A DNA stretch of 64,000 nucleotides from Acidobacteriota bacterium (GTDB lineage Bacteria > Acidobacteriota > Terriglobia > Bryobacterales > Bryobacteraceae), in assembly GCA_025352795.1 (NCBI GenBank), contig JANXSF010000088.1, positions 1-64,000 of the forward strand, written 5' to 3'. Under the pieces are notes generated by a model, which saw nothing but the letters and a program-made list of their open reading frames with translations, was not told the origin of the DNA and ran no database searches. Within the stretch, counting starts at the first letter, position 1. Every line of letters begins with the position of its first letter. This document shows positions 44,048 through 53,698 of this stretch, in pieces. Made by a program: the position numbers and the translations under genes.

Positions 44048-46387
44048 TTAGTTTACCAGAGCAACCGCTTCATCCACGCATTCTAAAGCGGCAGGTGTTG
44101 GGAAATAGGTTTCCAATACCCGTCGCAAATTGTCGATTTTCACAGGTTTTGATAAATAATCGTCCATTCCAGCAGCCAGGCATCGTTCCCGATCTCCAAC
44201 CAGGGCGTTGGCAGTCAGCGCGACAATTGGAATCCGAGTTCCCCGTGGTGAATCCTGTTCCAGTTGGCGGATGCGTCCCACTGCTTCAAACCCGTCCATT
44301 TCCGGCATTTGGCAATCCATGAAAATCAAATCAAAACTGGCGGATTCCCACTTCCTGACAGCCTCTAATCCGTTTACAGCAATATCCACACGGCAACCCA
44401 ATTTTTGAAGGAAACGGCTGGCCACTTTTTGATTCACCAGATTGTCTTCTGCTAACAGGATCCGCAACCCGAAGTTGGCGATGATAGAGCTGACTTCCGG
44501 CACCAGAATTCTACTGGGCAACTGGTGCCGGGTAAGCAGTGTGTACTCCTGTTCAGCCTTCGACATTCCGGCAAGTTTGTTGAGGATTTGCAACATTTCG
44601 GTCTGCCGCAAAGGAAGCGAGATAAACGCTGAAAATCCTGATTCCTTCCAGCTTTCAGCGTAAGACAAAGTAGCCGGGCTGGACAGTAAAACGAACGAAG
44701 TATCGGGATAGCGCTTGTCGTCCACCAGAGATCGGATTTCAACGCAGATCTCCGGTTCCGGCTTTGACAAAGTGAGCAGTACAAAACGATAGGGATCGGC
44801 ACTGGCCGCAGCTCGCTCCATCATCTTGCGAACGGAATGCCACTCCGTCCACGCTTGGCAGCGTATTCCGCTTGACTGCAATACTTCCTGAGTAATACTG
44901 CGACGGATTTCCGCACTGTCAATCACCAGGACGCGCAGATCGGCAAGGGCGGGAAGGGGTTCCTGCGCAATGGCGGCGGCTTGCACCGTAAGCGGTAATG
45001 TGACAGTGAATGTGGAACCATTTCCAGGGGTACTCTTCAGTTCAATCAAACCATTCATCAGCCGCGTCAGTTCCAGGGAGATGGCCAAACCCAGGCCAGT
45101 GCCCCCAAAGCGCCGAGTGGTGGACGAACCTGCCTGCGTGAACTTTTCAAAAATCAGTTGCTGTTTGTCTAACGGGACACCACAGCCGGTATCTGTAATT
45201 TGAATTGAAATTCGCGATGCAATGGATTGCACGTCAATCAATACATAGCCGCTCTCCGTAAATTTCACGGCGTTGCTGACAAGGTTCAAAAATATCTGAC
45301 GGATTCTGCCCGCATCGCCAATGACCGCAGTGGGCGCGCCCAAACGGTATCGAAGGGCCAAGTAGATTCCCTTCTGCTGCGCCTTCGCCATGAATAGATC
45401 CAGCACATTATGCAGGATAACCTGCAAATCGCAAGGCATCGGTTCCAGCTCCATCTTGCCCGCTTCCACTTTCGATAGATCCAAAATGTCGTTGATCAGC
45501 GTCAATAGCGAAGCACCGGAACTGCGGATGGTTTCGGCATACTCATGCTGGTGCGGGTCAAGGTGCGTGTCGAGCAGCAGATCAGTCATGCCGATAATGC
45601 CGTTCATCGGCGTCCGAATCTCATGACTCATCGATGCCAGAAATTCGCTCTTCGCCTGCACCGCGGCCAGTGCCTTATGTTTTGCCGCCTCCAATTCAGT
45701 AATCAATAAATCGGTCTGTTCACGTTGCGCAAGCTCGGTATCTTTCGCCGAAGTCAGCTCCCAAGCGTAATGGCTTAACTTGCTAGACAACTCATCTTTG
45801 GCGATGATTTCTTCCTGCAGCTTGGCGCTATGCAAGCGAAGTTCGCTTTCTTTCGTCCAGTTATCTAGAGTCTGACGACGCATTTGGTTAGACAGATAGC
45901 CACAAATTGCTGCTTCTACCTGGAATAGGCTAAAGAAAACCAGAGCTCTTGCCTGACCGCTGGAAACATAAAGGTACTGTAAATCGACAAAAACCAGGGC
46001 CACACAAAGGCACCACCAGTCCTTGTAGACAATCAGGATGGTAACCCCAATCGAAAATAAGAGATAGTGCAGTTCCCCTACCGGATGAAGCTGGTGTAGC
46101 TCAAAAGTACCCATCAATTGGAGTGCTAAAGCGCCGAACGCACGAGTCGCAAAATGAGTTGGAAGATAGAAGCTGGCCAATTGGAATAAACCGATCAACG
46201 CGATGCTGGCAGCTAGCGCTTTCCACCAGGGGCCGTAAATCGCATACAAAATAAGCGTGAACCCTAAATGACCCATCAGCGCCAGGTTAACGATTCTGTT
46301 CCCGCGCAGGTAAACCGGGTGCATCGCTAGCCCCTCTGATGTAGTTATCGCATCTTGCTGGCGAAATTTTTGGCTGATCGGTTCCAA
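44048..46387 (-). CDS. hybrid sensor histidine kinase with degenerate first receiver
   Basis: 779 residues. Five or six membrane segments (about 33-165) form the sensor, followed by a coiled-coil linker (170-245), HisKA with phospho-His255 ([12 protein letters not shown]), HATPase_c (GTGLGLAIS near 430) and two receivers. The first (about 483-605) keeps the opening VLVID but lacks a clear phospho-acceptor Asp; the second (641-762) has Asp691 in [13 protein letters not shown]. No separate response regulator is adjacent. Signal unknown. Confidence 0.92.
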   Translation of the reverse strand: MEPISQKFRQQDAITTSEGLAMHPVYLRGNRIVNLALMGHLGFTLILYAIYGPWWKALAASIALIGLFQLASFYLPTHFATRAFGALALQLMGTFELHQLHPVGELHYLLFSIGVTILIVYKDWWCLCVALVFVDLQYLYVSSGQARALVFFSLFQVEAAICGYLSNQMRRQTLDNWTKESELRLHSAKLQEEIIAKDELSSKLSHYAWELTSAKDTELAQREQTDLLITELEAAKHKALAAVQAKSEFLASMSHEIRTPMNGIIGMTDLLLDTHLDPHQHEYAETIRSSGASLLTLINDILDLSKVEAGKMELEPMPCDLQVILHNVLDLFMAKAQQKGIYLALRYRLGAPTAVIGDAGRIRQIFLNLVSNAVKFTESGYVLIDVQSIASRISIQITDTGCGVPLDKQQLIFEKFTQAGSSTTRRFGGTGLGLAISLELTRLMNGLIELKSTPGNGSTFTVTLPLTVQAAAIAQEPLPALADLRVLVIDSAEIRRSITQEVLQSSGIRCQAWTEWHSVRKMMERAAASADPYRFVLLTLSKPEPEICVEIRSLVDDKRYPDTSFVLLSSPATLSYAESWKESGFSAFISLPLRQTEMLQILNKLAGMSKAEQEYTLLTRHQLPSRILVPEVSSIIANFGLRILLAEDNLVNQKVASRFLQKLGCRVDIAVNGLEAVRKWESASFDLIFMDCQMPEMDGFEAVGRIRQLEQDSPRGTRIPIVALTANALVGDRERCLAAGMDDYLSKPVKIDNLRRVLETYFPTPAALECVDEAVALVN

Positions 46388-46495
46388 GTGGTTCGACTAA
46401 CACGCCCTTGTCAGCCTTATCGTCCAGTAGTGTGTAACGAACATGAAAGTTCAGCAGATTTTCATACGGAATGGAGTATCATGAAATGAATCCAC

Positions 46496-47953
46496 ATGAT
46501 TCCTGAACATCTCCCCGAAGGGTTGACCTTCGATGATGTACTGCTCCAGCCGGCCCGTAGCAATGTTCTTCCCGCCATGGCGGACACCCGGACCCGGCTT
46601 AGCCGCAACATCTTCCTCAATATTCCTATTGTTAGCTCAGCCATGGATACGGTCACCGAATCCCATATGGCCATCGCCCTGGCCCAACAAGGCGGCGTAG
46701 GCTTCATCCATCGCAACATGACCATTGAGCGTCAAGCCGAAGAAGTAGATCGGGTAAAGCGCTCTGAAAGTGGCATGATTGTTGACCCCGTCACCATTTC
46801 ACCTGACAAGAAAATTGCCGACGCCCTGGATTTAATGCAGCGGTTCCGCATTTCCGGTGTCCCAGTTACCCAGAACGGCAAACTGGTAGGCATTCTAACC
46901 AATCGCGATCTGCGCTTTGAAACCCGGTACGACCTGCCTATTTCCCAGGTAATGACCAAGGAAAACCTGATCACCGTTCCAGTAGGAACCACTCTGGAAG
47001 ATGCCGAAGAAATTCTGCATCGTCATCGCGTGGAAAAACTTCTGGTGGTGGATGACTCCTACAATTTGAAAGGGCTGATAACTGTCAAGGACATTCAGAA
47101 GAAGCTGAAGTATCCCAATGCCGCCAAAGATGAGCAGGGACGATTGCGCACTGGCGCAGCAGTTGGTTCCACCGGCGATTTCCTGGAACGAGCTCAAGCC
47201 TTAGTGGCGAAAAAAGTGGACATTCTGGCCATTGATTCCGCTCACGGCCATAGTGAAGGAGTGCTCAATGCGCTGGCCACTCTGAAAAAATTTCTTCCAT
47301 CGCATATCAATGTAATCGCCGGGAACGTGGGCACGTTCGAAGGTGCCAGGGACCTGATTGAGTTCGGCGCTGATGGTGTGAAAGTTGGCATCGGCCCCGG
47401 TTCCATCTGCACAACGCGCGTTGTTTCCGGCGCTGGCATGCCCCAAATCACAGCTATTGCTGAAGCAGCGAAGGCCACTCGGGCGGCGGGCGTTCCGTTG
47501 ATTTCCGACGGCGGCATTAAATATTCTGGCGACGTCACAAAGGCCATCGCATCCGGAGCCGATGTGGTGATGATCGGCAGCCTGCTGGCCGGTACCGACG
47601 AAAGTCCAGGCGAGACGATTCTCTATCAAGGCCGTACATTCAAGAGTTATCGTGGAATGGGATCGTTAGGGGCAATGGCCATCGGCTCTACCGATCGGTA
47701 TAGTCAGGAAGCTGGCGGCAAACTGGTTCCAGAAGGGATTGAAGGTCGCGTCCCATACAAGGGTCCACTTTCTGAAATGGTATTTCAATTAGTGGGCGGT
47801 TTGAAAGCGGGCATGGGTTACTGCGGTTGCGCCACTATTCCAGAGTTGCAGGATCGTTCCAAATTCGTGCGCGTTTCCATGGCTGGCTTACGCGAAGGCC
47901 ACGTGCACGATGTGATTATCACCAAAGAAGCGCCTAACTATCGTGTCGAGTAA
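46496..47953 (+). CDS. guaB: IMP dehydrogenase
   Basis: 485 residues, full length. The catalytic Cys305 is in [11 protein letters not shown], the phosphate loop in [19 protein letters not shown], and two CBS domains span about 95-205. It converts IMP to XMP with NAD, the committed step of GMP synthesis. It is divergent from the histidine kinase across about 108 bp. No guaA is nearby. Confidence 0.98.
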   Translation: MIPEHLPEGLTFDDVLLQPARSNVLPAMADTRTRLSRNIFLNIPIVSSAMDTVTESHMAIALAQQGGVGFIHRNMTIERQAEEVDRVKRSESGMIVDPVTISPDKKIADALDLMQRFRISGVPVTQNGKLVGILTNRDLRFETRYDLPISQVMTKENLITVPVGTTLEDAEEILHRHRVEKLLVVDDSYNLKGLITVKDIQKKLKYPNAAKDEQGRLRTGAAVGSTGDFLERAQALVAKKVDILAIDSAHGHSEGVLNALATLKKFLPSHINVIAGNVGTFEGARDLIEFGADGVKVGIGPGSICTTRVVSGAGMPQITAIAEAAKATRAAGVPLISDGGIKYSGDVTKAIASGADVVMIGSLLAGTDESPGETILYQGRTFKSYRGMGSLGAMAIGSTDRYSQEAGGKLVPEGIEGRVPYKGPLSEMVFQLVGGLKAGMGYCGCATIPELQDRSKFVRVSMAGLREGHVHDVIITKEAPNYRVE

Positions 47954-47996
47954 GCGTTGAAGAGTAAAGCCCTCGCGATACAATGAGGAAGTACAT

Positions 47997-49196
47997 ATGA
48001 ACAGAAGATATCTTGCCCTTTCATTCGGTGCGGTAGCTGTGATTGGCGTAGCGGTTGCTGCGGACCAAGCGAAAAAAATCACACTCCCCGCGCCCTATCA
48101 CACCAAATCCTCCACCAACCGTGCCCAAGTAATCCCACGGCCAGATGGAGCCCAATTGAATCTTCCGAAGGGATTCACGATTGACGAATACGCCTCAGGA
48201 TTTGAACGCCCACGATTCATGTTGGCTGGGCCGAGTGGTGAAATCCTGCTGAGCGATACGGTGGCCAACGGTAGCGTTTATGTGCTCACCGATAAGAACA
48301 AAGATTTCAAGGCAGATGAAGATCGCAAGAAACTGATCAGCAGCCTGGACCGTCCTTATGGTTTGTCTTGGTGGAAAGATTATCTATACGTAGCCGAAGC
48401 CACCAGTGTGAAGCGCTATAAGTACGATAAAGCCGCAATGACCGCTGGACCGGGCGAAGAACTGGTGAACTTCAAAGACTTTGGCAAAGGTCACACCACA
48501 CGAACCATTCTCTTTGATAAAAAGGCCGAGAAAATGTACGTCACCGTTGGGTCGGAATCGAATGTATCGCCGGGGGAAGATCCACGACGCGCTGCCATCA
48601 ACCGCTACAATCCCGATGGAACTGGTCATGAAATCTTTGCATCTGGGGTGCGCAATGTAATTGGAATGCGCTTCTACCCCGGCACGCAAGACCTGTGGGC
48701 TGCGGTTCAGGAACGCGACGGCCTGGGCGATGATCTGGTGCCCGATTACTTCACCAAAATCAAGCAGGGCGGCTTTTACGGCTGGCCCTATTCTTACATT
48801 GGGCCTAACGAAGATCCTCGTAATAAAGATTTGAAACCGGAACTGGTGAAGAAAACCATTACGCCTGACATCGCTCTGGGTGCCCATGTGGCCGTGCTGG
48901 ACGCCATGTTCTACACCGGCAAACAGTTCCCTGCCAAATATCGCGGAGGAGCGTTCCTGTGCTTCCACGGATCTTGGAACCGCTCGGAAAGAGTCGGCTA
49001 TTCTGTAGTGTTTCAGCCGTTCAAAGGCGGCAAACCATCCGGTGAAAAGGAGGACTTCCTAACCGGCTGGATGATGGCTCCCGACAAGCGCGAAGTTTGG
49101 GGACGTCCAGTAGGATTGTTTGAGTTACCTGACGGAAGTCTGCTGGTTTCTGAGGATGGTGGAAACAAGATTTGGCGAATCTCCTACAAAGGGTAA
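47997..49196 (+). CDS. PQQ-type sugar (sorbosone-like) dehydrogenase
   Basis: 399 residues with a signal peptide (about 1-20). Six-bladed propeller motifs: LPKGFTIDEYASGFERPRFMLAGPSGEILLSDT, RTILFDKKAEKMYVTVGSESN, HEIFASGVRNVIGMRFYPGTQDLWAAVQERDGLGDDLVPDYF and GGFYGWPYSYIG. These fit the soluble glucose/sorbosone dehydrogenase family, periplasmic quinoprotein enzymes that pass electrons onward. A multiheme cytochrome gene overlaps its 3' end by 25 bp, suggesting an electron acceptor. PQQ synthesis genes are not in the window. Confidence 0.9.
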   Translation: MNRRYLALSFGAVAVIGVAVAADQAKKITLPAPYHTKSSTNRAQVIPRPDGAQLNLPKGFTIDEYASGFERPRFMLAGPSGEILLSDTVANGSVYVLTDKNKDFKADEDRKKLISSLDRPYGLSWWKDYLYVAEATSVKRYKYDKAAMTAGPGEELVNFKDFGKGHTTRTILFDKKAEKMYVTVGSESNVSPGEDPRRAAINRYNPDGTGHEIFASGVRNVIGMRFYPGTQDLWAAVQERDGLGDDLVPDYFTKIKQGGFYGWPYSYIGPNEDPRNKDLKPELVKKTITPDIALGAHVAVLDAMFYTGKQFPAKYRGGAFLCFHGSWNRSERVGYSVVFQPFKGGKPSGEKEDFLTGWMMAPDKREVWGRPVGLFELPDGSLLVSEDGGNKIWRISYKG

Positions 49197-49810
49197 TCAT
49201 CGCATTTAGTTTTGTTTTGGTGATGCAGGCCGCCCCCGCATCGGGTCGGCCTTTTTCTCACAAATTACACTTGAAACTGAAGCCTACGTGCGTTAGTTGC
49301 CACCAGACAGTACCCACCAGCACCAAAGCGGAAGACAATAATCTGCCCAAACCTGAAGTGTGCCTGCCGTGTCATCAGACGGTTGAGATCAAGCAGCCAG
49401 CTTCCCTGGCCGTCAGCAAGTTCAATCATCAATTGCACGGGAAAATGGGTAATTTAGCACCCTTGTTTGCATCAGCGATGGACAAGAAAACGTATCTATC
49501 GAAACCAGGCGATGCCAGGCGTCATCTGGACTCGAAAAATGCTTGTGCTGCATGCCATCGGGGGATGGAGGAATCAGAATCGCTGATCGCCAAAGTCGCC
49601 TTCCCGGCGATGGCTGATTGTCTTGTTTGCCATACCAAGATCGACCCTCCGTTTTCGTGTGAAAAGTGCCACGACGCAAAAGCAGATCTACGTCCCAGCA
49701 ATCATCTCGCCGATTTTCTGGATTCACACAACCGGAAGAATCATACCTGGGATAAGGATACTTGCGCGGTGTGTCATGGCGTGAGATTCACCTGTTTAGG
49801 GTGTCACTAA
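49172..49810 (+). CDS. heptaheme c-type cytochrome
   Basis: 212 residues from a TTG inside the 3' end of the dehydrogenase gene, giving a signal-type N-terminus (VIIAFSFVLVMQAAPASG). Seven CxxCH heme sites are present: CVSCH, CLPCH, CAACH, CLVCH, CEKCH, CAVCH and CLGCH, the last at the very C-terminus. SHKLHLKLKPTC and FNHQLHG provide further His ligands. The layout is of class III/NapC-independent multiheme cytochromes found in periplasmic electron transfer. Overlap suggests coupling to the quinoprotein, its probable electron donor. Confidence 0.85.
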   Translation: MANLLQRVIIAFSFVLVMQAAPASGRPFSHKLHLKLKPTCVSCHQTVPTSTKAEDNNLPKPEVCLPCHQTVEIKQPASLAVSKFNHQLHGKMGNLAPLFASAMDKKTYLSKPGDARRHLDSKNACAACHRGMEESESLIAKVAFPAMADCLVCHTKIDPPFSCEKCHDAKADLRPSNHLADFLDSHNRKNHTWDKDTCAVCHGVRFTCLGCH

Positions 49811-50211
49811 TTCAACATTGATTGAGTCACACGGGCAACATCGCTTGCCATGAAATCCTTGCCCTTAAACAGTAGAGGTTCGCCTGACCACTGCGCCAGA
49901 GCATAGGCGGCGCAGTCTCCAAAATTTAGTCCCGCTGGGTGACGGCCTTTTCCAAAACGCCGGAACGCTGAACGAGCAACAAAGAGCTGTTCTTCATCGA
50001 ATGCCACGGTTTCTACGGAAGCGCGCCGCAGAAAAAGGTCTAAGTCGGAACCAGCATCCTCACCCCTTCTTCCTTCTAAAACCATTACTGCTTCCAAAAC
50101 GGAAACCGACGAAATCAGTCGACGCGAGGCATTCTCTATCAGCCACGCAAACTCAATCCTTTCTGGCTCATCTTGAAGTATGGCGAGAACAGCGGACGTG
50201 TCCAATGTCAC
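49807..50211 (-). CDS. vapC: PIN-domain toxin, VapC family
   Basis: 134 residues from a GTG that overlaps the antitoxin TGA (GTGA). The PIN acidic residues are all there: Asp4 (LDTSAV), Glu40 (SVLEAVMVLE), Asp99 (NFGDCAAYALA) and Asp119 (FKGKDF). VapC proteins are tRNA- or rRNA-cleaving endoribonucleases held inactive by VapB. Its antitoxin partner upstream contains an in-frame stop (see next entry), so either the toxin is silent, the antitoxin is made by restart, or a distant antitoxin exists. Confidence 0.92.
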   Translation of the reverse strand: MTLDTSAVLAILQDEPERIEFAWLIENASRRLISSVSVLEAVMVLEGRRGEDAGSDLDLFLRRASVETVAFDEEQLFVARSAFRRFGKGRHPAGLNFGDCAAYALAQWSGEPLLFKGKDFMASDVARVTQSMLN

Positions 50212-50465
50212 TGGGTGGGCACTCCAAATTCGTCATAACCCAGAATCTCATCCGCGCTGAGTTTGGAGATGATTGGCCGTTTGGCGCAACGCAACCCAAT
50301 CTCATTCAGTTCACCCGAAATGGAACGGCCAGCCCGAGCCCGCTGAAGCCGTTCATACCTTTCTGAAACAGCTGCACGCACCGCTTCCGTTAAGGTTTCT
50401 CCGGTGAGATCTGACAGTTTGCGAGCTAGAAGTTCAGTTTATTCATTTTTGATGCTGATCGGCAT
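50208..50465 (-). pseudogene. vapB: VapB-type antitoxin interrupted by a stop at codon 9
   Basis: An 86-codon reading frame in VapB position. It starts MPISIKNE at ATG 50465, then TAA at 50439-50441, then continues in the same frame: TELLARKLSDLTGETLTEA, VRAAVSERYERLQRAR and so on to TGA 50208, which overlaps the toxin start. The sequence (SIKNExTELLARKLSDLTGETLTEAVRAAV) is the Rv0623/PSK-type antitoxin fold, and one base change (such as CAA to TAA) explains the stop. No frameshift is involved. No in-frame ATG follows soon, so normal expression is doubtful. Confidence 0.85.
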
Positions 50466-50470
50466 TAGAT

Positions 50471-50512
50471 ATAATCTACCTTTCATGAATCATATCATGA
50501 TAGGTAGATTAT
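50471..50512. promoter_or_regulatory. 11-bp perfect inverted repeat, probable VapB operator
   Basis: ATAATCTACCT at 50471-50481 is exactly complemented by AGGTAGATTAT at 50502-50512 around 20 bp that themselves contain palindromic ATGAATCATATCATG-like sequence. It starts 6 bp upstream of the antitoxin ATG, where VapB complexes typically bind to repress their own promoter. The palindrome is intact though the antitoxin is broken. Confidence 0.75.
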
Positions 50513-50515
50513 TGG

Positions 50516-50968
50516 TTATTCCATCTTCATATGGGGATCGCAAACAGGCCAGGGGGCAAACCCGATGGTCTTATCTTTACGATTCACCAATAAATTAATG
50601 GTTTCCTTGGGGCCTACAGTCCAGATCTGAATCACCGTTTCTTCACAGGAACGAGTCTTGTTCACCGAAATGGTCGCCCCTTTGCCAATCAGGCTATTCG
50701 GCCCCCAATCGGACAGAAACTTATCGTAGCTATAGTTGGGACAAGGGTTGCTATCGGTGCATCCCCACAACCCGTAAGCAGCCTTGTAATCTTTTTTGTT
50801 GAGCAATTCGTGAAAGCCACTCAATTGGCCACGCTCTTTGAAATCGCGCAGAAAAAAGTAAAGGGCCCCGGATGCAGCGGCAATAATCACAGCCGCCATC
50901 ACAAGACCCTTGACGATTTTTTCTCGCTTCGCGTCACTTCTTCCGTAGTTGTCCAGATAACTAGCCAT
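50516..50968 (-). CDS. single-pass membrane protein of unknown function
   Basis: 150 residues. A charged cytoplasmic N-terminus (MASYLDNYGRSDAKREKIVKG), one membrane segment (about 21-42) and an external domain with Cys pairs (WGCTDSNPCPNY, SCEET, VCDP) that could form disulfides. The phrase FHELLNKKDYKAAYGLWGC suggests a small helical domain seen in DUF4878-like proteins, but I cannot assign a family. It is transcribed toward the VapBC locus. Confidence 0.7.
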   Translation of the reverse strand: MASYLDNYGRSDAKREKIVKGLVMAAVIIAAASGALYFFLRDFKERGQLSGFHELLNKKDYKAAYGLWGCTDSNPCPNYSYDKFLSDWGPNSLIGKGATISVNKTRSCEETVIQIWTVGPKETINLLVNRKDKTIGFAPWPVCDPHMKME

Positions 50969-51014
50969 ACTGAAAAATGGACACTGCTAGGTCAACATTT
51001 GTTCCCAAAAAGGC

Positions 51015-51542
51015 TTATTTGGCCACGGGATAGGCTTTATCGTACGCCGTGGTGGAATCCTTGGTGATTTCCAATGAGGTCTTGAAGAACACCGTGTTCG
51101 AAACATCCACCACTATATCCAATCCGCTTGCATCGGCCATCTTCTTCACTACATCCTGCATGCGTGTAGCTGCCCGACCCAAAATCTCGTTCCGTTCCCG
51201 ATCCACATCGCCCTGCACGTCTTCGTTCAAACGAGTCAATTCCCGCTGCTTGCGAGTCCCCGTGATCTGCATTTCCTGCTCGGCTTGCGGTGTTAATTTG
51301 CCAGCCATGGTTTGTAACTTGTTCTGGATATCGGCCAGTTCTTTCTGCAGACGATCAATGGCATCGGTCTTGGGTTTGAACTTGGCTTCCAGCTCAAGCT
51401 GAGCTTTTTTGATCTCAGCAGTGTCAAGAACAGCCTTTTGCAGGTTGATAATCCCGACCTTTGATTGCGCCATCGACAAGGATGCACTTGCCACAAGACC
51501 CAGTGCCAGAACCAGCAAAGGACGGCTAGAAAATTTCAGCAT
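51015..51542 (-). CDS. OmpH/Skp-family periplasmic chaperone
   Basis: 175 residues from ATG 51542, preceded by AAGGAG at suitable distance; the signal peptide ends near SMAQ. The Skp pattern follows: KVGIINLQKAVLDTAEIKKAQLEL, a long coiled coil (about 45-130, QKELADIQNKLQTMAGKLTPQ), and GLDIVVDVSNTVFFKTSLEITKDST at the end. Skp trimers hold unfolded outer-membrane proteins in the periplasm. BamA, often adjacent elsewhere, is absent. Length is in the usual range. Confidence 0.88.
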   Translation of the reverse strand: MLKFSSRPLLVLALGLVASASLSMAQSKVGIINLQKAVLDTAEIKKAQLELEAKFKPKTDAIDRLQKELADIQNKLQTMAGKLTPQAEQEMQITGTRKQRELTRLNEDVQGDVDRERNEILGRAATRMQDVVKKMADASGLDIVVDVSNTVFFKTSLEITKDSTTAYDKAYPVAK

Positions 51543-51618
51543 TGCGAAAACAGACTCCTTATGCACTATTTAAGTACTTTCCAGGGTATCACAGGGGGCG
51601 CTTTAGTGTAAAAAAGCT

Positions 51619-53187
51619 TCAGTTTACAAGTGCTTCCACTAAAGTCCTGCCCACCGATCCACTGGGAATTTCCACGCCCACAACTGTAGCCAATGTTGGC
51701 GCCATGTCATTGACGGCTGCCGTGCCATGATAGTTTCCAGCTTTAAAGGGAGCTCCCATCAAAATTAGTGGCACATGTGTATCGTAACCAAAGGGGGAAT
51801 GGTGCGTGGTTCCAGTTGTTTTGGTGGTGAAAAAGCTGTAAGGTTCGGTAACAATCACTAAATCTGGACTGCGCTCTGGAAAATATCCATTGGCGATTCG
51901 TAAACCAACGCTATCCAGCACCAGACGCCCTTCTACGATCTGGTCGCGCGTGTAAACCCGCATGATCCCCGGAAGACGGCGTACAGCTTCAGCAGCCTGG
52001 GTTCGTGCGTCAGCCATGCTCACCTTTCGGGCAGCGGCCAAGCCGGCATTCAGACAAGGGGCGTCGAAGTTCTTGTTTACGACCCACTCCCCTTCCCCGT
52101 ACAGTTCGCTGAGGCGGGCATTGATGGCCACTTTCACATCCGTTGCATTCAGCCGTTGGCCAGGCATTTTTCGAGCCTTCTGCACTTCAGGAACAGGTGC
52201 CACGCCATGATCAGCAGTGAACCCTACAATGTAATTGCTTCGTCCAACTTTGCTGTCAAGAAGCGTGAACAATTTCCCCAACAGACGATCCGTACGAATA
52301 GCTATATCGCGCACTTGCGGATCATCGGGTCCAACCAGATGGCCAACGTAATCGTTGGCCGAATAGCTGACCGTCAGCAAATCCAAAGCTCCCCGTTGCC
52401 CAAGTTTTTCCTTAACAATCGCCGCTTCCACCAGCTCTTCGATCAATTCATTTCCATAGGGGCTGTTCTCTAATTCGACATAGAGTTTCTTGTCTTTGGT
52501 ATTGGGCATTATCTTCAGTGGTGGACCAGCTTCCAACAAGGGCTTCCACTGCGCACCGGCGAACTTATCGGCAGGATGGGTATCGTTTATCTTTGCCACC
52601 CAGTCGGGAAGTGCGTTGAAGTACCAGGTGCTTGATACCCAATTGCCGCTTTCCGAATCGAACCAATATGCCGCATCGGCCATCCGACCTGACGGCAGAA
52701 TAGCACTACGATCCTTAATGGAAATCCCAATCACTTTGCTATCCCACAATCCTGACATCTTCATTTCATCGCCCAGCGTGCTTACCAGCAGACGTCGAGG
52801 GGTACCAACCGTCTTTGTAACTGCTCCCAGACTTTTCATGCTCGGGTCCAGATCCTCAACGCTGGTCACGTCTTTACCCGCATCCCTATCCCACCATTCG
52901 TTGCCAACAATACCGCTGATGTTGGGCGTTGCCCCGGTGAGCATGGTGGAATGACCCACTGCCGTCACCGTTGGAAAGTGTTGATAGTTGGCATTGGTGA
53001 ATACGGCACCATTCTCCAACAACCTGGCCAATCCGGCGTTGTAATCCTTGCGGAATCGCAACAGATAATCGTAGCGGAACTGGTCCACCGCAATGAACAC
53101 TACCAGCTTGGGCTGGTGTTTGACAGTGGTCTTCGTCTGAGCTTGCGCGGTTAGCGCTAGGGTAAGGGCAAGAACAAGAAGTTTCAT
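51619..53187 (-). CDS. alkaline phosphatase superfamily protein, PafA/NPP-like
   Basis: 522 residues with a signal peptide (1-17). The N-terminal metal and nucleophile region reads VVFIAVDQFRYDYLLR (Asp35) and HFPTVTAVGHSTMLTG (Thr73 as nucleophile, as in the Thr-type PafA phosphatases). Further ligands appear in STSYSANDYVGH-like DLLTVSYSANDYVGH and FTADHGVAPVPE. It should be a periplasmic phosphate-ester hydrolase. It ends 3 bp after the DUF4920 gene begins its upstream position, on the same strand, so the two are probably co-transcribed. Confidence 0.9.
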   Translation of the reverse strand: MKLLVLALTLALTAQAQTKTTVKHQPKLVVFIAVDQFRYDYLLRFRKDYNAGLARLLENGAVFTNANYQHFPTVTAVGHSTMLTGATPNISGIVGNEWWDRDAGKDVTSVEDLDPSMKSLGAVTKTVGTPRRLLVSTLGDEMKMSGLWDSKVIGISIKDRSAILPSGRMADAAYWFDSESGNWVSSTWYFNALPDWVAKINDTHPADKFAGAQWKPLLEAGPPLKIMPNTKDKKLYVELENSPYGNELIEELVEAAIVKEKLGQRGALDLLTVSYSANDYVGHLVGPDDPQVRDIAIRTDRLLGKLFTLLDSKVGRSNYIVGFTADHGVAPVPEVQKARKMPGQRLNATDVKVAINARLSELYGEGEWVVNKNFDAPCLNAGLAAARKVSMADARTQAAEAVRRLPGIMRVYTRDQIVEGRLVLDSVGLRIANGYFPERSPDLVIVTEPYSFFTTKTTGTTHHSPFGYDTHVPLILMGAPFKAGNYHGTAAVNDMAPTLATVVGVEIPSGSVGRTLVEALVN

Positions 53188-53190
53188 TCG

Positions 53191-53643
53191 TTAATCAAGA
53201 ACCACAGCGCCTACGCCCTGAATCTGGTAAATGGTCTTTCCACTTTTGACGGACTTAGGGTCAAACTTACGACCCTGTTCTTCAGCTTCGTGCTTGGCAC
53301 GGGCAATCATTTGATCCCGCGTCAATTCCATTTTTTCCAGTTTGCCTTCAGCAATGGCCATCTTGCCCACTGATTCTTTGGGAAATACAATGTCGCCATC
53401 GTTGACTTTAATCCGCAGCGACTTGCCTTCATCGGTGAGGCTCATCCAGCAGCCAGCCATTTGGCAGACTTCAGCCACTTTGCCTTTCACTTGAACCGTC
53501 TTCCCGGCAAGGGGTTCTGGGTCGGAAAGCACTGCGGCAACAGCCATGGGTTTTGGAAGGGCTAATGGTTTACCAAGTTTTTGATCTGCAAGCGCAGAAA
53601 CAGATAGTGCAAGTCCGGCAAATAGTAGAGCGGTAGTTCGCAT
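53191..53643 (-). CDS. DUF4920-type secreted protein
   Basis: 150 residues with a signal peptide (1-19). The region KTVQVKGKVAEVCQMAGCWMSL fits DUF4920, small periplasmic OB-like proteins with a conserved Cys pair (CQMAGCWM) that could bind metal. Gene order is DUF4920 then the alkaline-phosphatase-like gene 3 bp downstream. Function unknown. Confidence 0.8.
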   Translation of the reverse strand: MRTTALLFAGLALSVSALADQKLGKPLALPKPMAVAAVLSDPEPLAGKTVQVKGKVAEVCQMAGCWMSLTDEGKSLRIKVNDGDIVFPKESVGKMAIAEGKLEKMELTRDQMIARAKHEAEEQGRKFDPKSVKSGKTIYQIQGVGAVVLD

Positions 53644-53670
53644 ACTTCAAGAATATCGCAAGATTACCAG

Positions 53671-53695
53671 TGGGATAGGCATCCTTGCCTGTCCA
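53671..53695. repeat. hairpin repeat, GGGATAGGCATCC type
   Basis: TGGGATAGGCATCCTTGCCT then GTCCA folds on itself with a GGGATAGGCA/TTGCCTGTCC stem and one G-T pair. It is the clearest member of the family with elements at 7833 and 7911. It lies between the TPR gene end (53699) and the DUF4920 gene start, thus in terminator position for the TPR gene. Confidence 0.6.
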
Positions 53696-53698
53696 GCG

